Shown: positions 1 through 5,159 of the stretch, piece by piece | Numbering within the stretch: position 1 is the stretch's first letter | Layout of the letters: each line of letters opens with the position of its first letter | NCBI GenBank assembly: GCA_030617525.1 | Contig: JAUWVG010000218.1 | Location: forward strand, 1 to 5,159 | From: Candidatus Aminicenantota bacterium | GTDB lineage: Bacteria > Acidobacteriota > Aminicenantia > Aminicenantales > Aminicenantaceae | Length of the DNA: 5,159 bases | Direction: 5' to 3' | Program-made: the position numbers and the translations under genes | Notes under the pieces: generated by a model | Database searches by the model: none | Told to the model about the DNA's origin: nothing | The model's input: only the letters and a program-made list of their open reading frames with translations

Positions 1-1
1 A

Positions 2-3000
2 AGAAAATTAAAGTCTCTGATTATTTTTGGCGTCATTTTCCTTATTATTTTTGGAGCAGGCATTGTCTTAAAAAACATTTTTCTTCAACAGATAAAAAAA
101 CAAATTCAATCCAATTTTGGTTATTCACAGCTTCGTCTTAAGGTTTTTCCCCCTGAACTGGTCATAGAGGATGCCAGATCCACCACCTCTTCACCGTTTT
201 TTTCGGCCAATAAAATTTCTGTCCGTATGTCCTTTCAAGCTCTTTTGTCTCGAGAAAAACCGTTTCAAGCATTGATTGAAAATCCCATATTTAGGTTTTA
301 TGAGTCATCGGAAACGAGAGAGGACCAGAAACAGTTGCCCTTTCAAATCAGCCTTCCCTTTGTTTTAGAAATGGGATGGATTAAAGAAGGAGAGTTGTAT
401 TACTGGGGAAAAGAGGACCGATTTCAGGCCAAGAAAATAAATGCGAGGCTCAGCCAAAAAAGAGATTTGTATTCTCTTTTGGTGGAGAGTAGTGAAGCCG
501 TTTACTACTCCAGTTTGAATCCGAATCCTATTGAAGGGACGCTGAGCCTCTCTCTTGAAGGACGGGGAGAGGACGTCAATATCAAAAAGCTGCGGATCAA
601 CAGTTCATCTGTTATTTTCCGTGCTCATGGGAGCCTGACAAATCCTTTGAACCCAGAGTTTAATTTGACGAGTTCTTTTAATATCAAATCGGAATTGATT
701 GCCCGTCTTCTGAAACTCCCTTTTAAATGGGAGGGAGAAGCAGCCGGGCAGGGGAATTTTGTCCGAGAAGATGGGACCCTTCAATTCAATGCTGATTTTT
801 CCAGTCGAACACTGCACTTGAACAGTGTGAATATGGGGAAAGTCGATGGGACGGTTAACTTCGATAGCACGGCTGGTGGCCGGGTGAATGTGAATATCCG
901 GAGACGAGGACTTGCTGCCGAACAAATTGAGATCCGTTTTAAGGATAAAAAAGTGCAAGGGACGGCTTTTGGGATTCACGTCGATCCCATTATGAGGTTT
1001 CTTTTGCTTCCCTGGCCTGTAACCTCGGGAACTTGGGGGAATTTTACTGTGGAGAATAAAACTTTATCCGTGGATGCCGAATTCAGGGATGATTTTCAAG
1101 AAAAAAAGTCTGCTGAGTATCCTCTTCGAGGGCGAGTGCATGTGGATTGGGACGGCCAAAAAGGTGTGTCTTTTTCTTCTGAAAATATTGTCACTCAATT
1201 TGCCGAATTGGAAGCCCAGGGAGATGTTCAGATCGGACAAAAGTTGGATATTGTGCTCAGGGGAAAGGTGTTTGATGTCAAAGAGGCACGCGAGTTCACT
1301 TCACAAATATTGAATAATGAATTCGATTTCCCTGAGATCAGGGGATCAGGTGAAACAAATATTTATATTTTTGGGGATATCACATCTCCTGATGTGCGGG
1401 GTGATTTTTCGTTGTCTTCGGCAGGTTTTGCACAATTTGATACAGAGACAGTCACTGGAGAAGTGGAATTTATCCGGAATGAATTCTATGGAAACATCGT
1501 TTTTAACGATCCCTTTGTGCAAGGACGTGTCCAAATTTCTGCAAAAAATAAAAAACTAGAGGGAAATTTATATATAGAGAGGGGGGATTTAGAACACATT
1601 CTGCCAACACTCGACGTTTCTCTTCCCATTCAGGGACAGGCAGCTGGTGAATTTAAATTTCTCGGAGAGGACAAGAACCTCAATGTACAGGGGAGTTTTT
1701 CAAGCCCGTCTGTTGATTTTATGGGCCAGCCTTTAACTCAGGTTCAAGGACGATTAAATTGGGAAGACAACATTCTTTCTTTCTCAGATTTTGAATGCCA
1801 GTTTCATGGGGGTCGTGTCCAGGGTTCGACTTTACTGGCATTTTCACGGAGAGAATTCGAGATGGATATCTCGACTGAAAATATCAATCTGACTTCAATT
1901 TTTCCTTCCATTGGGGGATTCCTCTCCCTGGATCTTAAAGGGGAAGGAGCTTTTGGTGAGGATTCTTCTGGAAAATTTGTCGTTAAGCCTCTCCTTTTGA
2001 AGCCCCTTCAGGAGACTGAAGTGGAAGGTGAGGTCACTCTGGGATTTACCGAGGAAAAGATCAAGGTATCTCTCGATGGGACCTTTCTCCCCGGAGATAA
2101 TGAATTTCATGTCTCATTGGATATTCCTCTGACATCAGAAATGGTCACTGGTGATATTCGAGGTTCTTTCAGCAACTTTGACCTTCTTTTTCCTTGGAAA
2201 GGAGCTCAAGGCCGCATCAATTATCTTGGAGAACTAAAAAGTTTTCGTAGTTCTGTTGAAGTCAAAGGTGCTATTGATTTTCAAGGATCTCTATTTCCTA
2301 TTCCCAAGTTTGCCCATGCCCTGCGCGATTATTCGGGCTTGATCTTTGTTGAAAATGAAACGCTGACTCTTCGTGCCCTGCAGGGAAAGATGGGGGGAGG
2401 AGATGTCCAGGGTCAGGGTGTCATTCGACTGGGCAAAAACGGCGTGGAAACGATTGACTTAAAAATGGAAGGAAAAAATCTTCTCCTTTCTCCTTTGGAA
2501 AGGACGCGGGCGGTTGTCGAAGGAAACTTAAATTTAATCAAGAATGCAGACCGTTTTGTTTTGAATGGAGATTTTGATATCCAGAGATTGTCCTGGCAGC
2601 GGGAGTTTGATGAAAGATTTGTTTTTTATTCCTCCCCCTATTTCCCATTAGATCAAGAGGGAGATTTTTTTGATGATCTCAATTTAAATATTCGCCTGCA
2701 TGCGGATGACAATGCCTGGATGGAAAACACTTTGGGACGGGTTAGGGGCAGATTTGATTTAACTGTTTCTGGAAATGTGAGACTGCCGATTGTACTCGGG
2801 GATATCGATGCTTTGGAAGGTCATGTTTTTTTTCAAGATAGAAAATTTGATATCGTTCGAGGGAGGGTTAGCTTTTCGAATCCTGTGACAATTGAACCCT
2901 ACTTGAGTTTTACCGGTGAGACCTATGTGAAAGACTTTCGGGTCACATTTTCATTAGATGGACTTCTGGATAGGCTTACCCCTGAGTTCAGTTCTTCTCC

Positions 3001-3397
3001 ACCACTTCCACCGGAGGACGTCCTGGCTCTGTTGGCTTTGGGGGAATCATTTCAACGCACTTATCACTATGACCGGAGCACTCAGCAGAGCACAGCATCT
3101 TTGGTGAGTTTTCAGCTCTCAGAAGAGGCCAAAAAGAGTGCAGACAAACTTTTCCGTCTGGACCGGTTTAGGATCGATCCTTTTGTATTAGGCTCTTCGA
3201 CGGAAATGACTGCCAGGCTGACCCTGGGAAAAAGAATTTCCCGGAACTTTTTTATCCTCTACTCAACAAATCTGACAACGCAGAGGGAGGAGATTGTAAG
3301 GATAGAATGGGAATTGACAAGTGACCTGTCCATCGTTGGCACACGGGATGAAAAGGGCAGGATCAGTTTTGATATCAAAATTCATAAAAGATTCTGA
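2..3397 (+). CDS. tamB: TamB-family translocation/assembly module protein (DUF490, AsmA-like), 5' partial
   Basis: The frame is open from the window edge to TGA at 3395-3397, giving 1131 residues; E. coli TamB has about 1259. Residues 1-4 (RKLK) and a hydrophobic stretch at 5-23 form an N-terminal inner-membrane anchor, so the true start probably lies only a few codons before the window. The first in-frame ATG (227, residue 76) would remove the anchor and the conserved lead-in, so it is not the start. Residues about 70-100 (ISVRMSFQALL..., then ENPIFRFY) resemble the AsmA/TamB N-terminal module. Residues about 230-920 are beta-rich, with a G-x-A-x-G type motif recurring about every 100 residues. 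The C-terminal third carries TamB hallmarks: GDIDALEGHVFFQD (933-946), RGRVSFSNP (954-962), PPLPPEDVLALLALGES (1000-1016), and a final run of beta strands ending in KRF. Known family role: an elongated periplasm-spanning beta-groove protein that works with an Omp85 partner and is implicated in outer-membrane protein assembly and phospholipid transport. The Omp85 gene one base downstream agrees with this. Confidence 0.93.
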   Translation, partial: RKLKSLIIFGVIFLIIFGAGIVLKNIFLQQIKKQIQSNFGYSQLRLKVFPPELVIEDARSTTSSPFFSANKISVRMSFQALLSREKPFQALIENPIFRFYESSETREDQKQLPFQISLPFVLEMGWIKEGELYYWGKEDRFQAKKINARLSQKRDLYSLLVESSEAVYYSSLNPNPIEGTLSLSLEGRGEDVNIKKLRINSSSVIFRAHGSLTNPLNPEFNLTSSFNIKSELIARLLKLPFKWEGEAAGQGNFVREDGTLQFNADFSSRTLHLNSVNMGKVDGTVNFDSTAGGRVNVNIRRRGLAAEQIEIRFKDKKVQGTAFGIHVDPIMRFLLLPWPVTSGTWGNFTVENKTLSVDAEFRDDFQEKKSAEYPLRGRVHVDWDGQKGVSFSSENIVTQFAELEAQGDVQIGQKLDIVLRGKVFDVKEAREFTSQILNNEFDFPEIRGSGETNIYIFGDITSPDVRGDFSLSSAGFAQFDTETVTGEVEFIRNEFYGNIVFNDPFVQGRVQISAKNKKLEGNLYIERGDLEHILPTLDVSLPIQGQAAGEFKFLGEDKNLNVQGSFSSPSVDFMGQPLTQVQGRLNWEDNILSFSDFECQFHGGRVQGSTLLAFSRREFEMDISTENINLTSIFPSIGGFLSLDLKGEGAFGEDSSGKFVVKPLLLKPLQETEVEGEVTLGFTEEKIKVSLDGTFLPGDNEFHVSLDIPLTSEMVTGDIRGSFSNFDLLFPWKGAQGRINYLGELKSFRSSVEVKGAIDFQGSLFPIPKFAHALRDYSGLIFVENETLTLRALQGKMGGGDVQGQGVIRLGKNGVETIDLKMEGKNLLLSPLERTRAVVEGNLNLIKNADRFVLNGDFDIQRLSWQREFDERFVFYSSPYFPLDQEGDFFDDLNLNIRLHADDNAWMENTLGRVRGRFDLTVSGNVRLPIVLGDIDALEGHVFFQDRKFDIVRGRVSFSNPVTIEPYLSFTGETYVKDFRVTFSLDGLLDRLTPEFSSSPPLPPEDVLALLALGESFQRTYHYDRSTQQSTASLVSFQLSEEAKKSADKLFRLDRFRIDPFVLGSSTEMTARLTLGKRISRNFFILYSTNLTTQREEIVRIEWELTSDLSIVGTRDEKGRISFDIKIHKRF
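14..70 (+). other. N-terminal signal anchor of TamB
   Basis: This encodes residues 5-23 of the partial TamB frame: SLIIFGVIFLIIFGAGIVL, almost entirely Ile, Leu, Phe, Val and Gly. It is preceded by basic RKLK and followed by a polar, lysine- and glutamine-rich stretch (KNIFLQQIKKQIQ). The positive-inside arrangement predicts a single inner-membrane anchor with the rest of the protein in the periplasm, as in characterised TamB and AsmA-like proteins. It lies upstream of the first in-frame ATG at 227 and shows that the gene begins before the window. Confidence 0.85.
707..2524 (+). repeat. Degenerate ~100-residue modules in the TamB body
   Basis: A short motif recurs in the protein: a hydrophobic/Pro segment, then Gly-x(1-3)-Gly, then a Phe or Tyr-rich strand. 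Examples are LPFKWEGEAAGQGNF (residues 239-253), LPWPVTSGTWGNF (336-348), FPEIRGSGETNIYIF (443-457), LPIQGQAAGEFKF (541-553), LSLDLKGEGAF (641-651), FPWKGAQGRINYLG (730-743) and VVEGNLNL (838-845). The first Gly of each falls at 245, 343, 448, 545, 647, 734 and 841, giving steps of 98, 105, 97, 102, 87 and 107. This is a protein-level repeat; no obvious DNA-level repetition was seen. It fits the repeated beta-strand units from which TamB/AsmA-like proteins build their long hydrophobic groove. Unit boundaries are approximate and judged by eye. Confidence 0.55.
2279..3394 (+). other. TamB C-terminal (DUF490) domain
   Basis: This covers approximately residues 760-1131 of the TamB frame; the left boundary is estimated. 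The order of motifs is the usual one for the family: a polar strand block containing LNLNIRLHADDNAWMENT; then RGRFDLTVSGNVRLPIVLG; then LEGHVFFQDRKFDIVRGRV; then FSNPVTIEPYLSFTGET; then the low-complexity proline motif PPLPPEDVLALLALGES; and last an amphipathic beta-strand series ending in an aromatic residue (KRF). In E. coli this end of TamB is the part that engages the Omp85 partner TamA, so it is the probable contact point with the product of the next gene. The domain call is strong; the partner contact is inferred from family knowledge. Confidence 0.88.
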
Positions 3398-3401
3398 GAT
3401 G
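3386..3401 (+). promoter_or_regulatory. Stop/start junction, likely translational coupling
   Basis: The tamB stop TGA (3395-3397) and the next ATG (3399-3401) are separated by a single G. Upstream of the ATG there is only a weak A-rich element (AAAAG, 3386-3390) and a GAG directly abutting the start, so no convincing Shine-Dalgarno sequence is present. This arrangement suggests that ribosomes ending tamB restart on the Omp85 gene, keeping the two products on one transcript. The start is well supported because a signal peptide follows at once and no other in-frame ATG occurs until residue 209. Confidence 0.6.
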
Positions 3402-3482
3402 GAAAGAAAAAGACACTTCACCATATGCTTATGTCTTTTTGTCCTGTTTTTTTCTTTACAATCTTTTCCGATTATTTGCCAG
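3399..3482 (+). other. Signal peptide of the Omp85 protein
   Basis: Residues 1-28: MERKRH is a positively charged n-region, followed by a hydrophobic core (FTICLCLFVLFFSL, residues 7-20) and then QSFPIICQD. This is expected for Sec export of an outer-membrane protein. The cleavage site is not a textbook A-x-A: cleavage somewhere between residues 22 and 28 is plausible. A cysteine at residue 27 follows PII, which does not match a lipobox (L-x-[AGS]-C), so lipidation is unlikely. Confidence 0.8.
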
Positions 3483-5159
3483 GATAGAATTGAAAATCGA
3501 CCTGTAAACAATGTTTTTGTGCTGATAGACGGTGAACCCAAAAAAGGAGAATTGGAAGAACTCATTCCGATCACTCCTGGAGATATTTTTTCCCTGAAAG
3601 TAATAAGAGATGCCGTCAAGTCTATCTATAAATCGGGACTGTTTGCAGATGTCCAGGTTTTTATCGGCGGCGGCCCTGAAGTGGATCTGACCTTTTCTCT
3701 TACAAAAAACCTTTTCGTTCGCAATATCCAATTTCGAGGGTATGAGGATGTTTCCCGTAAAAAATTAAGGGAAAATCTGTTTGTGCTTCAAGAGGGACGA
3801 ACTTATTCCAGCGAGAAGTTATCAAAAGCGACAGATGAGCTCAAGAATGTGCTGGAAAATGAAGGGTATTTTAGTCCGGAAATTGAAGCTTCAACAGTCG
3901 TTGATCGGGTGAACTCACAGGTGGATATCAGTTTTGATATTCGTTCAGCCAGAAAATACATAGTAGGTGAGGTTTCTTTCGAAGGTGAAATCCTTATTCC
4001 AGAAGCCACTCTGAAAAAGAAAATGCATACAGAAACGGGAAAGGAATTCATCCCGGCCGTTCTTGAAGAAGATCTTGACCGAATCAGAGAAATCTACCTT
4101 GATATGGACTACCAGAGAGTCGAAGTAGAGATTACTGAGAAAATAGTTGATAAGGAGAGTGGCCGAGTGTCCTTTCTCCTGAATGTGATTCCTTACGAAA
4201 AAATCGAAATTGTTGTCGAAGGAGCGGATATTCCTCTAGAACTCCTAAAGCCCATCTGGGAAGCAAGAGTTTTTGAGGAGTGGAGTTTATCTGAGGGAGA
4301 AGCCAAGATCATTAATTATTTAAGGGAAAAGAACTATCTGTTTTCCTATGTGGCATCCTCGATAAAAAGTGAAAACGAAAATCTTCATGTGACTTATAAA
4401 GTTGTTCTCGGTGAGAAGGCGAGAATTCTGGATGTTGAAATAGAGGGGGCATTGTTTTTTACTCCTTCACAAATCCGGGAGGAGATGGGAATTCCTGAAA
4501 AGATGTCTTTTTTTGGCAAGATCGATGGAGCAAGACTGTATGAACTCCCGAGAGAGATCGAATTCCTGTACCGGACAAAAGGATTTTCCGAGACAAAAGT
4601 TGTCCTAAACTTTACGAAACTGCAGAATGGCATCAAACCTATTATTTTCATTGAAGAAGGCCAACAGAAAATCATTGATTTGATTTCAATAGAAGGATCC
4701 CATTCCTATCCTGATGAACAGTTGCTCATTGAGATCGGAAGTTCAGAAGGGGGAGCCTTCTTCCAACCCAATATTCAAAGGGATGTGGAAAGGCTCGAAA
4801 ATTTTTATCTGAATCAAGGATTCAGGGATTCGTCCATCAGGGCTGTCGTCCAACAAGGAGAAGAAGGAAACCATTCTATCCGCTTTCAAATTGATGAGGG
4901 ACGGAAAGTTTTCATTGATAACATCATTATTTCTGGGAATGAGGTTACGCGGAAGGATATTATTGAGAGAGAATTCCAGATTAAAGAAGGGGATTTTGCG
5001 TTTTATGATTCGATAATTGTGACGAAACGAAGGCTTGAAGGGCTTGGAGTTTTTACGCAGGTCAAGATTGAAGAAATTCCTGTCTCACCAGACCACATCA
5101 ATCTTTTCATCAGTTTGATCGAAGGGCAAAGAAATTATGCCAGTTTGGGTTTGGGCATA
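3399..5159 (+). CDS. Omp85-family outer-membrane assembly protein (BamA/TamA-like) with multiple POTRA domains, 3' partial
   Basis: I translated this frame from ATG 3399 to the window edge; it gives 587 residues with no stop. A basic n-region (MERKRH) and hydrophobic core form a signal peptide (about residues 1-28). Seven POTRA-like units follow, at about 36-101, 104-182, 185-264, 265-337, 338-420, 421-500 and 501-576. The last is the clearest: IDNIIISGNEVTRKDIIERE, then KEGDF, then RLEGLGVFTQVKI, close to the barrel-proximal POTRA of BamA. Residues 577-587 (QRNYASLGLGI) look like the first beta strand of the barrel, which lies beyond the window. Known family role: insertion and folding of beta-barrel proteins in the outer membrane, with POTRA domains facing the periplasm to bind substrates and partners. 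E. coli BamA has five POTRAs and TamA three, so this array is long. The position one base after tamB could suggest a TAM-type partner; alternatively this could be the genome's essential BamA. Sequence alone does not decide, so no symbol is given. Confidence 0.92.
   Translation, partial: MERKRHFTICLCLFVLFFSLQSFPIICQDRIENRPVNNVFVLIDGEPKKGELEELIPITPGDIFSLKVIRDAVKSIYKSGLFADVQVFIGGGPEVDLTFSLTKNLFVRNIQFRGYEDVSRKKLRENLFVLQEGRTYSSEKLSKATDELKNVLENEGYFSPEIEASTVVDRVNSQVDISFDIRSARKYIVGEVSFEGEILIPEATLKKKMHTETGKEFIPAVLEEDLDRIREIYLDMDYQRVEVEITEKIVDKESGRVSFLLNVIPYEKIEIVVEGADIPLELLKPIWEARVFEEWSLSEGEAKIINYLREKNYLFSYVASSIKSENENLHVTYKVVLGEKARILDVEIEGALFFTPSQIREEMGIPEKMSFFGKIDGARLYELPREIEFLYRTKGFSETKVVLNFTKLQNGIKPIIFIEEGQQKIIDLISIEGSHSYPDEQLLIEIGSSEGGAFFQPNIQRDVERLENFYLNQGFRDSSIRAVVQQGEEGNHSIRFQIDEGRKVFIDNIIISGNEVTRKDIIEREFQIKEGDFAFYDSIIVTKRRLEGLGVFTQVKIEEIPVSPDHINLFISLIEGQRNYASLGLGI
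3504..5126 (+). repeat. Tandem array of seven POTRA-like domains
   Basis: The domains were recognised by a recurring pattern: a strand ending in a Gly turn, two helices, then x-G-[LFY]-F-x-x-V and a closing strand. P1 (3504-3701) has YKSGLFADVQV. P2 (3708-3944) has VRNIQFRGYEDVS and NEGYFSPEI. P3 (3951-4190) has VGEVSFEG and YLDMDYQRVEVEI. P4 (4191-4409) has IEIVVEGADIP and REKNYLFSYVASSI. P5 (4410-4658) has ILDVEIEGALFFTP and RTKGFSETKVVL. P6 (4659-4898) has IDLISIEGSHSYPDEQL and LNQGFRDSSIRAVV. P7 (4899-5126) has IIISGNEVTRKDII and GLGVFTQVKI. P1, P2, P6 and P7 are clear; P3 and P5 are good; P4 is the weakest, lacking the Gly-[LFY]-Phe turn. Boundaries are approximate to within a few residues. 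Confidence 0.75.
5127..5159 (+). other. Start of the Omp85 beta-barrel (truncated by window edge)
   Basis: Residues 577-587, QRNYASLGLGI, follow the last POTRA and its closing ISLIEG. An aromatic/Gly alternation of this kind is the usual first barrel strand in BamA-type proteins, where it forms the lateral gate. Only this strand is visible; the remaining roughly 350-400 residues expected for a 16-stranded barrel would lie downstream. Confidence 0.6.

Noticed and set aside
605..979. Minus-strand open frame of 124 codons
   Set aside because: It lies entirely inside the tamB coding region, its product has no recognisable domain, and the opposite strand encodes conserved TamB sequence.
1074..1559. 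Plus-strand open frames at 1074-1313 and 1317-1559 in another frame
   Set aside because: They overlap the tamB body completely and encode no recognisable protein.
2826..2833. Run of eight T bases, considered as a possible phase-variation (slippage) tract
   Set aside because: It encodes the end of Val plus Phe-Phe in the conserved TamB motif GHVFFQD. It is short, and other T-rich runs occur elsewhere in this AT-leaning gene, so it needs no special explanation.
3398..3398. Search for a promoter or terminator between the genes
   Set aside because: Only one base separates them, and no hairpin plus T-run or clear -35/-10 pair was seen near the junction.
3473..3485. Cysteine at residue 27 of the Omp85 protein, considered as a lipoprotein site
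   Set aside because: The preceding residues PII do not match a lipobox and Omp85 proteins are not normally lipidated, so an ordinary signal peptide is more likely.
3263..3619. Minus-strand open frame spanning the junction of the two genes
   Set aside because: It is antisense to the TamB C-terminus and to the Omp85 signal peptide and first POTRA, both of which are well supported. It has no domain or start signal of its own.
3803..4675. Minus-strand open frames at 3803-4051 and 4394-4675
   Set aside because: They are shadows of the POTRA-coding frame. Their serine-rich, low-complexity products are typical of antisense translation.

Overview
The window is protein-coding on the + strand from end to end. 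It holds parts of two genes for outer-membrane biogenesis, separated by one base. Both are cut by the window edges: the first lacks its 5' start and the second lacks its 3' part. I see no RNA gene, mobile element, CRISPR array, promoter or terminator.

Layout: (1) 2-3397 encodes the last 1131 residues of a TamB-family (AsmA-like superfamily) protein. It has an N-terminal membrane anchor, a long beta-rich body with a loose period of about 100 residues, and the conserved TamB C-terminal (DUF490) domain. (2) 3399-5159 encodes the first 587 residues of an Omp85-family (BamA/TamA-like) protein: a signal peptide, seven consecutive POTRA-like domains by my reading, and the first residues of the outer-membrane barrel. 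The second frame has no stop inside the window, so an ORF search that requires a stop codon would miss it.

The two products fit together as an inner-membrane-anchored, periplasm-spanning protein (TamB) and its outer-membrane partner (Omp85). The TGA-G-ATG junction and the absence of a good Shine-Dalgarno sequence suggest that they are co-transcribed and translationally coupled.

Organism: a diderm (Gram-negative) bacterium of moderate GC content, roughly mid-40s percent by eye. A tamB gene directly upstream of a BamA-type gene, with a long POTRA array, is more typical of lineages outside the Gamma- and Betaproteobacteria, for example Acidobacteriota/Aminicenantes-like or former Deltaproteobacteria groups. 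That placement is a low-confidence inference. I found no previously undescribed system. The most notable points are the seven-POTRA count, the coupling to tamB, and the periodic architecture of the TamB body.
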